A DNA stretch of 50,105 bases, from positions 1 to 50,105 of the forward strand of contig NZ_QPNC01000014.1 of NCBI RefSeq assembly GCF_003386285.1, written 5' to 3'. The notes beneath the pieces are model-generated. The model ran no database searches and had not been told where the DNA came from. It saw only the letters and a list, made by a program, of their open reading frames with translations. Position 1 is the stretch's first letter. Each line of letters starts with the position of its first letter. This document shows positions 26,622 to 35,181 of the stretch, one piece after another. The DNA comes from Nocardiopsis sp. FIRDI 009 (GTDB lineage: Bacteria > Actinomycetota > Actinomycetes > Streptosporangiales > Streptosporangiaceae). The translations under genes were made by a program, and so were the position numbers.

Positions 26622-28247
26622 ATGGACGCCGTGACCAACGTCCCGCTGCCGAAGAACGAGCCCGTTCTGTCGTACGCGCCCGGCAGCGCGGAGCGCGCCG
26701 AGCTCGTGGCCAAGCTCGACGAACTCGGCCGGGAGCGCATCGACCTGCCGATGTACATCGGCGGTGAGCGCCGCATGGGCGGCGGTGAGCGCATCGACGT
26801 CGTGCAGCCGCACCGCCACTCCGCCGTCCTGGGAACCACGGCCAACGCCACCCACGACGACGCCCGCGACGCGATCGCCGCCGCCAAGGCCGCGGCCCCG
26901 GCCTGGCGCGCGATGTCCTTCGACGACCGCGCCGCCATCCTCCTGCGCGCCGCCGAACTCCTGTCCGGCCCGTGGCGCGCCACGATCAACGCCGCCACCA
27001 TGCTCGGCCAGTCCAAGACGGTGCAGCAGGCGGAGATCGACTCGGCCTGCGAGCTCATCGACTTCTGGCGCTTCAACGTCTCCTACGCCCGGCAGCTCAT
27101 CGAGCAGCAGCCGCTGAGCGTCCCCGGCGTGTGGAACCGCATGGAGCAGCGGCCGCTGGAGGGCTTCGTCTACGCGATCACGCCCTTCAACTTCACCGCC
27201 ATCGCGGGCAACCTGCCCACCGCCCCGGCCCTCATGGGCAACGTGGTCGTGTGGAAGCCGTCCCCGACGCAGCAGTTCGCCGCCGAGTTCACGATGCGCC
27301 TGCTGGAGGAGGCCGGTCTTCCCCCGGGCGTCATCAACATGGTGACCGGCGACGGCCTGGCCGTCTCCGACATCGCGCTGAACGACCCGGACCTGGCCGG
27401 TGTGCACTTCACCGGTTCGACCCGCACCTTCCAGCACCTGTGGAAGTCCGTCGGCGAGAACATCGCGAACTACAGGAGCTACCCGCGCATCGTCGGTGAG
27501 ACCGGCGGCAAGGACTTCATCGTCGCGCACTCCTCCGCCGACCCCGACGTCCTGCGCACCGCGATCGTCCGCGGCTCCTTCGAGTACCAGGGCCAGAAGT
27601 GCTCGGCCGCCTCGCGCGCCTTCGTCGCCCGATCCGTCTGGGAGCGGGTCCGCGACGACCTCGTCGCCGAGGTCGAGGCGATCAGGATGGGCGACGTCAC
27701 CGACCTGTCGAACTTCATCGGCGCCGTCATCGACCGCCGCGCCTTCGACAAACTCGCCAAGGTCCTGGAGGACGCCAAGTCCGACCCGACCCTGTCGATC
27801 ATCGCGGGCGGCACCGCCGACGACTCCGTGGGATACTTCGTGCGCCCGACCGTCATCGAGGGCACCGACCCCTCCCACGACGTGTTCCGCACCGAGTACT
27901 TCGGTCCGATCGTCGCCGTCCACGTCTACGAGGACGAGAAGTTCGACGAGGTCCTGGAGACCGTCGACCAGGGTTCGGCCTACGCGCTGACCGGTGCCGT
28001 GCTGGCCAAGGACCGCGCCGCGATCGCCAAGGCCACCGAGGCCCTGCGCTTCACCGCGGGCAACTTCTACATCAACGACCGGCCGACCGGTTCCATCGTG
28101 GGCCAGCAGCCGTTCGGCGGCGGCCGCGCCTCCGGCACCAACGACAAGGCCGGTTCGGCGCAGAACCTGTCGCGTTGGGCCAGCCCGCGCGCCATCAAGG
28201 AGACCTTCGTCGCCCCGACGACCTCCTCCTACCCGCACATGGACTAG
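26622..28247 (+). CDS. pruA: L-glutamate gamma-semialdehyde dehydrogenase (1-pyrroline-5-carboxylate dehydrogenase)
   Basis: It oxidises glutamate semialdehyde (from pyrroline-5-carboxylate) to glutamate with NAD, the second step of proline use. The 541-residue aldehyde dehydrogenase has the general-base Glu in IVGETGGKDF (Glu293) and the nucleophile in YQGQKCSAASRAFV (Cys327). It also has the NAD-binding VWKPSPTQ and FTGSTRTF and the C-terminal NFYINDRPTGSIVGQQPFGGGRASGTNDKAG region. ATG 26622 lies 5 bp after GGAGG and is preferred to GTG 26616, which overlaps that site. putA follows on the same strand after 167 bp interrupted by a strong hairpin. Confidence 0.95.
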   Translation: MDAVTNVPLPKNEPVLSYAPGSAERAELVAKLDELGRERIDLPMYIGGERRMGGGERIDVVQPHRHSAVLGTTANATHDDARDAIAAAKAAAPAWRAMSFDDRAAILLRAAELLSGPWRATINAATMLGQSKTVQQAEIDSACELIDFWRFNVSYARQLIEQQPLSVPGVWNRMEQRPLEGFVYAITPFNFTAIAGNLPTAPALMGNVVVWKPSPTQQFAAEFTMRLLEEAGLPPGVINMVTGDGLAVSDIALNDPDLAGVHFTGSTRTFQHLWKSVGENIANYRSYPRIVGETGGKDFIVAHSSADPDVLRTAIVRGSFEYQGQKCSAASRAFVARSVWERVRDDLVAEVEAIRMGDVTDLSNFIGAVIDRRAFDKLAKVLEDAKSDPTLSIIAGGTADDSVGYFVRPTVIEGTDPSHDVFRTEYFGPIVAVHVYEDEKFDEVLETVDQGSAYALTGAVLAKDRAAIAKATEALRFTAGNFYINDRPTGSIVGQQPFGGGRASGTNDKAGSAQNLSRWASPRAIKETFVAPTTSSYPHMD

Positions 28248-28274
28248 TCGGGTCGATCCCGCACGGTCCGCGCA

Positions 28275-28312
28275 CCGCCCCGCGCCGCCGCCATCCCGGC
28301 GGCGCGGGGCGG
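28275..28312 (+). terminator. Strong hairpin between pruA and putA
   Basis: A perfect 16-bp G/C stem (28275-28290 with 28297-28312) has a 6-nt loop. It begins 28 bp after the pruA stop and 103 bp before putA, on the coding strand. It could terminate most transcripts or protect the pruA message, so putA may have its own promoter or a lower expression level. Confidence 0.75.
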
Positions 28313-28414
28313 GCCACACCCCCCGAGGAGTTCACCGGTACGGCCGGTCATCTCCGGCAGTCACCGCAGTCCGCGCCAGCCCACCGGCTCGCGCACGTCT
28401 TCTTCGAGGTCTCC

Positions 28415-29341
28415 ATGCTTCGTAAGCCCCTGCTGCTCGCCGCCAGGTCCAAGACCTGCCGCACGATCGTCGAGCGCACACCCGTCACCCGGGGCCTGGT
28501 CTCCCGGTTCGTCGCCGGCTCCACCCTCGAATCGGCGCTGCCCGCGGTCGCCGAGCTGACCACCGACCGCTACGTCACGCTCGACTACCTGGGCGAGGAC
28601 ACCACCGACCTGGAGCAGGCCAACGCCACGGTGACCGCCTACGAGGACCTGCTGGCCGCCCTGGGCGAGGCCGGTCTGGGCGGGCGCGCCGAGGTGTCGG
28701 TCAAGCTGTCGGCGGTCGGCCAGTTCCTGAACCGGGACGGCGAGAAGATCGCCCTGGACAACGCCCGGCGGATCGCCGAGGCGGCGGCGGCGATCGGCAC
28801 CACGGTGACCCTGGACATGGAGGACCACACCACCACCGACTCCACCCTGGGCATCCTGCGCGAACTGCGGCAGGACTTTCCCTCCGTGGGCGCGGTCCTG
28901 CAGGCCTACCTGCACCGCACCGAGGCCGACTGCCGCGACCTCAGCGGCCCCGGTTCGCGCGTGCGCCTGTGCAAGGGCGCCTACGACGAGCCCGCCTCCG
29001 TCGCCTACCGCGACAAGGCCGAGGTGGACAGGGCGTACGTGCGCTGCCTGCGCATCCTCATGGAGGGCGACGGCTACCCGATGGTGGCCTCGCACGACCC
29101 GCGGATGGTCGCCATCGCCGGGGAGCTGGCCAAGACCAACGGCCGCTCCGCGGACGACTACGAGTACCAGATGCTCTACGGCATCCGCGACACCGAGCAG
29201 GTCCGGCTGGCCGCCGAGGGCAAGCGCGTGCGCGTCTACGTCCCCTACGGCGACGAGTGGTACGGCTACTACATGCGCCGCCTGGCGGAGCGCCCGGCCA
29301 ACGTCCTGTTCATGGCGCGGTCGGTGATCACCCGGAACTGA
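28415..29341 (+). CDS. putA: Proline dehydrogenase (monofunctional)
   Basis: This FAD enzyme oxidises proline to pyrroline-5-carboxylate and passes electrons to the membrane quinone pool. The 308-residue protein is the short monofunctional form. Its TIM-barrel blocks are AEVSVKLSAVGQFL, TLDMEDHTTTDSTL, VLQAYLHRTEAD, RVRLCKGAYDEP and MVASHDPRM. The family signature is VYVPYGDEWYGYYMRRLAERP (written here in part), with the substrate-binding RRLxER arginines near 289-293. The ATG at 28415 follows GAGGT by 5 bp; the longer reading that runs back into pruA is a shadow. With pruA it completes proline to glutamate. The symbol is used in the PRODH sense, since enterobacterial PutA is bifunctional. 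Confidence 0.93.
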   Translation: MLRKPLLLAARSKTCRTIVERTPVTRGLVSRFVAGSTLESALPAVAELTTDRYVTLDYLGEDTTDLEQANATVTAYEDLLAALGEAGLGGRAEVSVKLSAVGQFLNRDGEKIALDNARRIAEAAAAIGTTVTLDMEDHTTTDSTLGILRELRQDFPSVGAVLQAYLHRTEADCRDLSGPGSRVRLCKGAYDEPASVAYRDKAEVDRAYVRCLRILMEGDGYPMVASHDPRMVAIAGELAKTNGRSADDYEYQMLYGIRDTEQVRLAAEGKRVRVYVPYGDEWYGYYMRRLAERPANVLFMARSVITRN

Positions 29342-29360
29342 CCGTCCGGACGCGTGCTCC

Positions 29361-29389
29361 GGGGCCGGCGCCTCCCGGTGGTCGGCCCC
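29361..29389 (+). terminator. Hairpin after putA
   Basis: GGGGCCG pairs with CGGCCCC across 15 nt, 19 bp after the stop codon. It is a modest G/C stem without a T-tract. Confidence 0.5.
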
Positions 29390-29492
29390 GCGCCGTGCCG
29401 TGTCGCAATGGTGACCTGCCCCGGGAACCCGCCGGAGGGCCGATACGTTACTTTGTGGGCAGCAAACCACGCGTGAAAGGCCATGACGAGAC

Positions 29493-30440
29493 ATGAGGTT
29501 GCGGAGTTCCAACCCCGTCCTCAAGCGGGCGCTCAAGCAGTCCGGGACCGGCGGTTACGGCCAGCCGGGCTACGGACAGCCGTACCCGCAGCAGGGATAC
29601 CCCCAGCAGGGTTATGGTCAGCCGGGCTACGGACAGCCGTACCCCCAGGCCGGTTACCCCCAGCAGGGCTACGCACAGCCCGGACACCCGCAGCCCGGGT
29701 ACCCCGCGGCTCCGGTCCAGGGCGCCGACGCCCAGCCGATGACCATCGACGACGTCGTCGTCCGCACCGGCATGACGCTCGGTACGGTCGCCCTCCTCGG
29801 CGCCGTCAACTACTTCCTCTTCAGCTTCAACCCGGGCCTCGCCCTGCTGCTGACGGTGGTCGGGGCCCTGGGCGGCCTCGTCCTGGGGCTGATCATCGGC
29901 TTCAAGCAGAGCACCAGCCCCGGCCTGATCCTCACCTACGCGGGCCTTGAGGGTCTGCTCGTCGGCGGGTTCTCCGCCCTGCTCGGAGCGCAGCTGGCCG
30001 CGAGCACCGGTGACGCCGGTGCGAGCGCCTCGCTGGTCTCCCAGGCCGTGGTCGGCACCGTCGCCGTGTTCGCCGTGATGCTGGCGCTGTACAAGTTCCG
30101 GATCATCAAGGTGACCGACGGCTTCGTCAAGGCCGTCACCTTCGCGGTGCTCGGCGCCGCCGCCCTGATGCTGGTCAACTTCGTGCTGAGCTTCTTCATG
30201 GCCGGCGGTCTCGGCCTGCGTGAGCCCACCCTGCTGGGGCTGGGGGTCAGCCTGGTGTTCGTGGTCATCGCGGCGCTGACGCTCGCGATCGAGTTCCGCG
30301 GCATCGAGGAGGGCGTCCAGGTCGGGATCCCGGCGAAGTTCGCCTGGCAGTTCGCCTTCGGCCTGACCGTCTCCCTGGTCTGGCTCTACATCGAGATCCT
30401 GCGCCTGCTCTGGATCCTGAAGTCGATGTTCGCCGAGTAA
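29493..30440 (+). CDS. Bax inhibitor-1/YccA family membrane protein with Gly-Tyr-Gln-Pro-rich N-terminus
   Basis: The 315-residue protein begins MRLRSSNPVLKRALK, the usual start of actinobacterial Bax-inhibitor-1-like proteins. A low-complexity segment rich in Gly, Tyr, Gln and Pro follows (about 20-70), then seven membrane helices (about 88-310) including TGMTLGTVALLGAVNYF and the C-terminal WQFAFGLTVSLVWLYIEILRLL region. Bacterial BI-1 proteins such as YetJ leak calcium in a pH-dependent way; the role here is unknown. ATG 29493 gives the family N-terminus although the ribosome site (GAAAGG, about 12 bp upstream) is weak. It is convergent with the DUF4287 gene across a hairpin. Confidence 0.87.
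   Translation: MRLRSSNPVLKRALKQSGTGGYGQPGYGQPYPQQGYPQQGYGQPGYGQPYPQAGYPQQGYAQPGHPQPGYPAAPVQGADAQPMTIDDVVVRTGMTLGTVALLGAVNYFLFSFNPGLALLLTVVGALGGLVLGLIIGFKQSTSPGLILTYAGLEGLLVGGFSALLGAQLAASTGDAGASASLVSQAVVGTVAVFAVMLALYKFRIIKVTDGFVKAVTFAVLGAAALMLVNFVLSFFMAGGLGLREPTLLGLGVSLVFVVIAALTLAIEFRGIEEGVQVGIPAKFAWQFAFGLTVSLVWLYIEILRLLWILKSMFAE
29553..29666 (+). repeat. 57-bp tandem duplication inside the BI-1-like gene
   Basis: Two adjacent 57-bp copies (29553-29609 and 29610-29666) encode near-identical 19-residue units, GYGQPGYGQPYPQQGYPQQ and GYGQPGYGQPYPQAGYPQQ. A degenerate third part (GYAQPGHPQPGYPA) follows. The copies differ at a few third positions, so the duplication is not brand new. Confidence 0.85.
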
Positions 30441-30458
30441 CGGCGTCGCGTCGGACGT

Positions 30459-30506
30459 GGCGAGGGGCCGCCTCCCGGGTCGTCGCCCGGGGGTGGCCCC
30501 TTCGCC
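30459..30506. terminator. Shared terminator between the BI-1-like and DUF4287 genes
   Basis: GGCGAGGGGCC ... GGCCCCTTCGCC form an imperfect long stem (one bulged A) with an inner CCCGGG pairing, in the gap between convergent stops at 30440 and 30517. Confidence 0.6.
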
Positions 30507-30516
30507 GTTCGACGGG

Positions 30517-30768
30517 TCAGGTCCCGTCGCGGCGCGGGGCGGGAATGGAGCGGTTACGGCGGCGGCGCTCGTACTCGGTGACGATCGCCTGCGCGTACCA
30601 GTGCGGCAGTTCGTACTCGTCGGCGAGCCAGTTCGAGCGGTCCGAACAGCGGAGCAGGCTCGGGCCCTTGTCGAGGGCGTCGAACCACTCGGGGAGTCCG
30701 CGGCCGGTCACGGCCGGGACGCGTTCGATGAGCTTGGCGTGGATCTCCGGCGAGTGGGTTAGCGACAT
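30517..30768 (-). CDS. DUF4287 domain-containing protein
   Basis: The 83-residue protein consists almost entirely of the DUF4287 motif: a helical start (SPEIHAKLIERVPAVTGRGL), EWFDALDKG, and LADEYELPHWYAQAIVTEYERRRR. Such small proteins occur alone or N-terminal to DUF5655 domains in many actinobacteria; their function is not known. The ATG at 30768 has GGAGGTGCCC directly upstream, which rules out the longer reading to 30801. It is downstream of the thiolase on the same strand but separated by about 200 bp and a hairpin. Confidence 0.8.
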   Translation of the reverse strand: MSLTHSPEIHAKLIERVPAVTGRGLPEWFDALDKGPSLLRCSDRSNWLADEYELPHWYAQAIVTEYERRRRNRSIPAPRRDGT

Positions 30769-30915
30769 GGGCACCTCCGGAGGCGCGTTGGCGTGTGGCA
30801 CTTACCTGCGACACTGCATCAGGATCACGCTTTGGACAAGCCCCGGTCACCAGCTTTTACCTTGGGCGAGGGGGAACGTTTGTCAGCGGGCGCGCCGACC
30901 GGCCCCGCGGACGGC

Positions 30916-30950
30916 TCCGCCCGGACCTCCTGAGGGGAGACCCGGGCGGA
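30916..30950 (-). terminator. Hairpin downstream of the thiolase gene
   Basis: TCCGCCCGG (30916-30924) pairs with CCGGGCGGA (30942-30950), 20 bp beyond the thiolase stop on the minus strand. A probable terminator. Confidence 0.55.
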
Positions 30951-30969
30951 TGTGGCCGTGCGGCGCGGG

Positions 30970-32190
30970 TCAGCTCAGACGCTCGAAGACGGCCGCCATG
31001 CCCTGGCCGCCGCCGACGCACATGGTCTCCAGACCGAACGTCCTGTCGTGGAACTGGAGGCCGTTGAGCAGCGTGCCGGTGATCCGGGCGCCGGTCATGC
31101 CGAAGGGGTGGCCGACCGCGATGGCGCCGCCGTTGACGTTGAGCTGGGCGTCGATGTCGATGCCGAGCTGGTCGGCGGAGGGCAGGACCTGCGCGGCGAA
31201 GGCCTCGTTGATCTCGGCCAGGTCGATGTCGCCGATGGCCATGTTGGCGCGGGCCAGCGCCTGCCTGGAGGCCTCCACCGGGCCCAGCCCCATGATCTCC
31301 GGGCTCAGGCCGCTGACCCCGGTGGACACGATGCGCGCCAGCGGGGTGATGCCGAGCTGGGCGGCGCGGGTGTCGCTCATGATGACCAGTGCGGCGGCAC
31401 CGTCGTTCAGGGGGCAGGCGTTGCCCGCGGTGACGGTGCCGTCGGGGCGGAACACCGGCTTGAGCTGGCTGACCTTCTCGTAGGTGGTGCCGCGGCGGAT
31501 GCCGTCGTCGGTGCTGACCACGGTGCCGTCCGGGAGGGTCACCGGGGTGATCTCGCGCTCCCAGAAGCCGTTGTCCAGGGACTTCTCGGCGAGGTTCTGC
31601 GAGCGGACCGCGAACTCGTCCTGCCGCTGGCGGGAGACGCCGGTGATCTGGGCGACGTTCTCGGCGGTCTGGCCCATCGCGATGTAGGCGTCGGGCAGGG
31701 CGCCGTCCTCGCGCGGGTCGGTCCAGACCTCTGCGCCGCCCTCGGCGCGCTTCTCGGTGCGGGCCTTGGCGTCGGCGAAGATCGGGTTCTCGTTCTGCGG
31801 GTTGTCGCTGCTGCCGTGGGCGAAGCGGCTGACGGTCTCCACGCCGGCGGAGACGAACACGTCGCCCTCGCCCGCCTTGATGGCGTGGTAGGCCATGCGG
31901 GTGGTCTGGAGGGACGAGGAGCAGTACCGGGTGACGGTGGTGCCGGGGACGGTGTCCAGCCCGAGCTGCACGGCGACGATGCGGGCCATGTTGAAGCCCT
32001 GCTCGCCGCCGGGGAGGCCGCAGCCCAGCATGAGGTCGTCGATGTCCTTGGGGTCGAGTTCGGGCACCTTGGCCAGGGCGGCGCCGACGATCTGGGTGGT
32101 CAGGTCGTCGGGGCGGATGTCCTTCAGGGAACCCTTGAAGGCGCGGCCGATCGGGGAGCGCGCGGTGGCGACGATGACTGCTTCGGGCAT
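30970..32190 (-). CDS. Acetyl-CoA C-acetyltransferase / 3-ketoacyl-CoA thiolase
   Basis: The 406-residue thiolase makes or cleaves 3-ketoacyl-CoA. It has all catalytic elements: the acyl-acceptor Cys90 in TVTRYCSSSLQT, NEAFAAQV, the His in NVNGGAIAVGHPFGMTGAR, and the second Cys in ETMCVGGGQGMA. The N-terminus PEAVIVATARSPIGRAFKG is typical of actinobacterial FadA/AtoB-like enzymes. Whether it works in fatty acid breakdown or acetoacetyl-CoA synthesis cannot be told from sequence. ATG 32190 is supported by the family start; the frame to 32316 runs into the upstream gene. A palindrome-like motif at 32276-32292 lies in its promoter region. The upstream SGNH gene shares its strand. Confidence 0.92.
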   Translation of the reverse strand: MPEAVIVATARSPIGRAFKGSLKDIRPDDLTTQIVGAALAKVPELDPKDIDDLMLGCGLPGGEQGFNMARIVAVQLGLDTVPGTTVTRYCSSSLQTTRMAYHAIKAGEGDVFVSAGVETVSRFAHGSSDNPQNENPIFADAKARTEKRAEGGAEVWTDPREDGALPDAYIAMGQTAENVAQITGVSRQRQDEFAVRSQNLAEKSLDNGFWEREITPVTLPDGTVVSTDDGIRRGTTYEKVSQLKPVFRPDGTVTAGNACPLNDGAAALVIMSDTRAAQLGITPLARIVSTGVSGLSPEIMGLGPVEASRQALARANMAIGDIDLAEINEAFAAQVLPSADQLGIDIDAQLNVNGGAIAVGHPFGMTGARITGTLLNGLQFHDRTFGLETMCVGGGQGMAAVFERLS

Positions 32191-32275
32191 GTGCTTCGTC
32201 CCATTCGGTGTCGGGGTGCTGCGGTGACGCTCCGTCGGGTGGCCGGGCGCCTGCCTCGACCTCGCGGCGCGTCTT

Positions 32276-32292
32276 GTTACTGACCAGTTAAC
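32276..32292. promoter_or_regulatory. Partial palindrome upstream of the thiolase gene
   Basis: GTTACTGACCAGTTAAC contains the core ACTG-AC-CAGT and outer GTTA/TTAAC arms, resembling TetR-type operators of acyl-CoA metabolism. It overlaps the stop codon of the SGNH gene, about 86-102 bp before the thiolase ATG. A similar motif, TTACTGGCAGGTAA, precedes the acyltransferase gene. Confidence 0.4.
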
Positions 32293-33397
32293 ATCTCGGG
32301 CCCTCGCCCTCGCCACCCGGGGTCGGCCTTGGCGCGCCGCCCCGGGTGGCGGTTCCCTCCCCGGTGGTCCGGCCGGCCGTCTCGACCGTCCGGTCCGCGG
32401 ACCCGGTCCCCTCGGCAGCCTCCCCGCGGGTCCCGCGGGGGCGGAAGGGGGCTCTGATCAGCGCCGCCCAGCGCCCCCGCCTGCCCGAATGCTCGACGGG
32501 GACCCGGGAGACCTCGGTGCCCGCGGTCTCGGCGGCCACGACCGCCGCGCGGTCCACCGGCAGGATCCCCTCGGGACGTCCGATCTCCCCGACCTCGGGG
32601 AGCAGGCCGAGCGCGGCGCACGCCGAGGGCAGGACGGCGGAGGCGGCCTGGGCGTACCCGAGGGCTGACGGATGGAATCGGTCGGGCCCGAACATGGACC
32701 CAGGGTCGGACCGGAAGTCGTCGGCGAGGAGGTCGCTCAACGACACCGTGCGCCCGCCGACCTCGGTGACCGCGATGGTCTGGGCGGCGGCGAGCTGGCG
32801 TGAGGCGCGCCGTGCGACCGACCGCAGCGGCCATCCGATCGGCCGGACGGTGCCCAGGTCCGGGCAGGTCGCCACGACCACCTCCGTGCCGTGGTCGACG
32901 AGGCGGCGGGTGAGGTCGCGCAGCTGTTCGACGGCGTCGTTCGGGCGGACCCGGCGGATGACGTCGTTGGCCCCGATGAAGACGATCGCCACGTCGAAGC
33001 GGGTGGCGTCCTCGAACGCCCCGGCCCCCTCAGCCTGGGCGGCCAGGTCGGCGGAGGTCGCTCCGGGGGAGGCGGTGCACCGCAGCAGCACCGGCCGGTC
33101 GGCCGCGTGCGCGATCCCCGTCGCCAGCAGCACCCCGGGCGTCTGCGCGGCCTCGGCGACCGCGAACCCGGCCGCGGTGGAGTCGCCCAGCATGAGCATC
33201 CGCAGCGGCGGCCCGTCACCGGCGCCGTGGATTCCGTTCACCCAGGGCCGGTCCCAGTCGGTGACGCCGACCGCGCGCCGTGCGAGCCGGGCCTGGAGGT
33301 AGAGCAGGGCGACGGTGCCCGCGCCCACGAGCGTCACCCCGCCGCCGCCGAACGCCGTGGCGGCGGCGATGCGCCGTGCGCGTGCGGCTCGCAGCAT
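32288..33397 (-). CDS. SGNH/GDSL hydrolase-family protein, membrane-anchored
   Basis: The 369-residue protein has an N-terminal membrane helix (about 13-35) and an SGNH esterase domain. Block I LMLGDSTAAGF has Ser73, block III IGANDVI has Asn144, and block V GPDRFHPSALGY has Asp239 and His242. The middle region carries TSADLAAQ. A Pro/Gly/Thr/Arg-rich, likely disordered tail fills the last 90 residues. The enzymes cleave ester bonds; the substrate is unknown, and the anchor suggests an envelope lipid or polysaccharide ester. ATG 33397 is chosen as the only family-like start. An SGNH protein beside cbs is a gene order I recall from other actinomycetes. Confidence 0.85.
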   Translation of the reverse strand: MLRAARARRIAAATAFGGGGVTLVGAGTVALLYLQARLARRAVGVTDWDRPWVNGIHGAGDGPPLRMLMLGDSTAAGFAVAEAAQTPGVLLATGIAHAADRPVLLRCTASPGATSADLAAQAEGAGAFEDATRFDVAIVFIGANDVIRRVRPNDAVEQLRDLTRRLVDHGTEVVVATCPDLGTVRPIGWPLRSVARRASRQLAAAQTIAVTEVGGRTVSLSDLLADDFRSDPGSMFGPDRFHPSALGYAQAASAVLPSACAALGLLPEVGEIGRPEGILPVDRAAVVAAETAGTEVSRVPVEHSGRRGRWAALIRAPFRPRGTRGEAAEGTGSADRTVETAGRTTGEGTATRGGAPRPTPGGEGEGPRC

Positions 33398-33707
33398 CGG
33401 ACCACCCCCGGGCCTGGTCTCCGTCCGCCCTGGGGCGGGCCGGTTCGATCCCGAGGCTACAACCGCGGCGGCCCCGGGTCACGTACCCCGGGCGGCACAC
33501 GATCCGCGCCGTCCGGTGAGCCGGTTCGAGCCCGCGCGTGACGGTCGGCGGTGTCGACACCCGGTGTGAACGGCGCGAACGGCGCGGGAACGGATTAGGG
33601 TCGAGGTGTGGTGGGCCAGACCGGCCCACGGCCCCGGAAGGCGCGACCGGGGCGAAGGACCAGGCGGGCCGACGGATCCGGCCGCCGCGATGCTGAGGGA
33701 GCCCACA
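33398..33707. promoter_or_regulatory. Divergent promoter region between the SGNH gene and cbs
   Basis: This 310-bp gap has no credible ORF. GAACGGCGC is repeated in tandem at 33568-33576 and 33577-33585, followed by GGGAACGG. TAGGGT at 33596-33601 is a possible plus-strand -10 for cbs, about 107 bp before its GTG. GAGGGA at 33695-33700 is the cbs ribosome site. Confidence 0.4.
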
Positions 33708-35075
33708 GTGCGGGTACACGACTCACTGATCGACCTGGTGGGGGACACCCCTCTGGTGCGACTCCGGAAGGTCACCGAAGGGCTCGCGCCGACCATCCTC
33801 GCCAAGGTGGAGTACTTCAACCCCGGCGGTTCGGTGAAGGACCGCATCGCCCTGCGCATGGTCGAGGCGGCGGAGAAGAGCGGCGAGCTCAGGGCCGGTG
33901 GCACGATCGTCGAGCCGACCTCCGGAAACACCGGTATCGGGCTGGCGATGGTCGCGCAGGAGAAGGGCTACCGCTGCGTCTTCGTCTGCCCGGACAAGGT
34001 GGGCCCGGACAAGCTGGCGGTGCTGCGCGCCTACGGCGCCGAGGTCGTGGTCTGCCCGACCACGGTCGCTCCGGACCACCCCGACTCCTACTACTCGGTC
34101 TCCGACCGGCTCGCCGAGGAGATCCCCGGGGCGTGGAAGCCCAACCAGTACGAGAACCGGAACAACCCCGAGTCCCACTACCACTCCACCGGACCCGAGA
34201 TCTGGGAGCAGACCGAGGGCCGCGTGACGCACTTCGTGGCGGGCATCGGCACCGGCGGGACGATCAGCGGCACCGGCCGCTACCTCAAGGAGGTCTCCGG
34301 CGGGCGGGTGAAGGTGGTCGGCGCCGACCCGGAGGGCTCGGTGTACTCGGGCGGGTCGGGCCGCCCCTACCTGGTCGAGGGCGTGGGCGAGGACATCTGG
34401 CCCGGCACCTACGACACGGGGATCTGCGACGACATCGTGGCCGTCAGCGACAAGGAATCCTTCCTCATGACGCGCCGCCTGGCGCGCGAGGAGGCGCTGC
34501 TGGTCGGCGGATCCTGCGGCCTGGCGGTCGAGGCGGCCCTGCGTGTGGCCCGGGACGCGGGCCCCGACGACGTCATCGTCGTCCTGCTGCCCGACGGTGG
34601 CCGCGGCTACCTCGGCAAGATCTTCAACGACGAGTGGATGGCCGACTACGGCTTCCTGTCGGCCGAGACCGAGGAGGCCACCGCGGGCCAGGTGCTGGGC
34701 GGCAAGGGCGGTGAGATGCCCGACTTCGTGCACACCCACCCGCACGAGTCGATCGGGACGGCCGTGGCGATCATGCGCGAGTACGGCGTCTCCCAGCTGC
34801 CGGTGATGAAGGAGGAGCCGCCGGTTATGGCGGCCGAGGTGGTCGGCTCCATCGCCGAGCGCGACGTCCTCGACGCGCTCTTCGACGGGCGCGCCCAGTT
34901 GGACGACAGCGTGGAGACGCACATGGGCAAGCCGCTGGCCACGGTCGGCACGGGGACGCCGGTCAGCGACTGCGTGCGGCTGCTGCGCGGCTCCGGAGCG
35001 CTGGTGGTGCTGCGCGACGGCCGACCGGTGGGCATCCTCACCCGCCAGGACCTGCTGGCCCACCTGTCCGGCTGA
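33708..35075 (+). CDS. cbs: Cystathionine beta-synthase
   Basis: This PLP enzyme condenses homocysteine and serine to cystathionine, the first step of reverse transsulfuration. The 455-residue protein has the fold-type II catalytic core with Lys44 in FNPGGSVKDRIALRM, the PTSGNTGIGLA loop and VAGIGTGGTISGTGRYLK for PLP phosphate. Two C-terminal CBS (Bateman) domains run from about 335 to the end (HPHESIGTAVAIMREYGVSQ ... GRPVGILTRQDLLAHL). No N-terminal heme domain is present. GTG 33708 is preferred over ATG 33690 because it starts the family N-terminus (VHDSLIDLVGDTPLVRL) and lies 7 bp after GAGGGA. The partner gamma-lyase is one gene downstream. Confidence 0.93.
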   Translation: MRVHDSLIDLVGDTPLVRLRKVTEGLAPTILAKVEYFNPGGSVKDRIALRMVEAAEKSGELRAGGTIVEPTSGNTGIGLAMVAQEKGYRCVFVCPDKVGPDKLAVLRAYGAEVVVCPTTVAPDHPDSYYSVSDRLAEEIPGAWKPNQYENRNNPESHYHSTGPEIWEQTEGRVTHFVAGIGTGGTISGTGRYLKEVSGGRVKVVGADPEGSVYSGGSGRPYLVEGVGEDIWPGTYDTGICDDIVAVSDKESFLMTRRLAREEALLVGGSCGLAVEAALRVARDAGPDDVIVVLLPDGGRGYLGKIFNDEWMADYGFLSAETEEATAGQVLGGKGGEMPDFVHTHPHESIGTAVAIMREYGVSQLPVMKEEPPVMAAEVVGSIAERDVLDALFDGRAQLDDSVETHMGKPLATVGTGTPVSDCVRLLRGSGALVVLRDGRPVGILTRQDLLAHLSG

Positions 35076-35097
35076 GGCGGGCGACCGCACCGCATCC

Positions 35098-35138
35098 GGG
35101 GCCCCGGCCGCGTTCGACCGAGCGCGGTTCGGGGCCCC
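35098..35138 (+). terminator. Terminator after cbs
   Basis: GGGGCCCCG pairs with CGGGGCCCC, extended inward by GCCGCG/CGCGG, starting 23 bp after the cbs stop. It is a strong G/C hairpin without a T-tract. Confidence 0.7.
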
Positions 35139-35181
35139 GCCGTGTGCGGACCGGACGGAGCGTCGCATACTCGGACACTGC

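Noticed and set aside
24612..28319. A single 1235-codon minus-strand open frame covering pucR and the opposite strand of pruA
   Set aside because: Only the part from 26480 down matches the PucR family. The upstream 600 codons are antisense to a clear aldehyde dehydrogenase, and the region between contains promoters and a palindrome.
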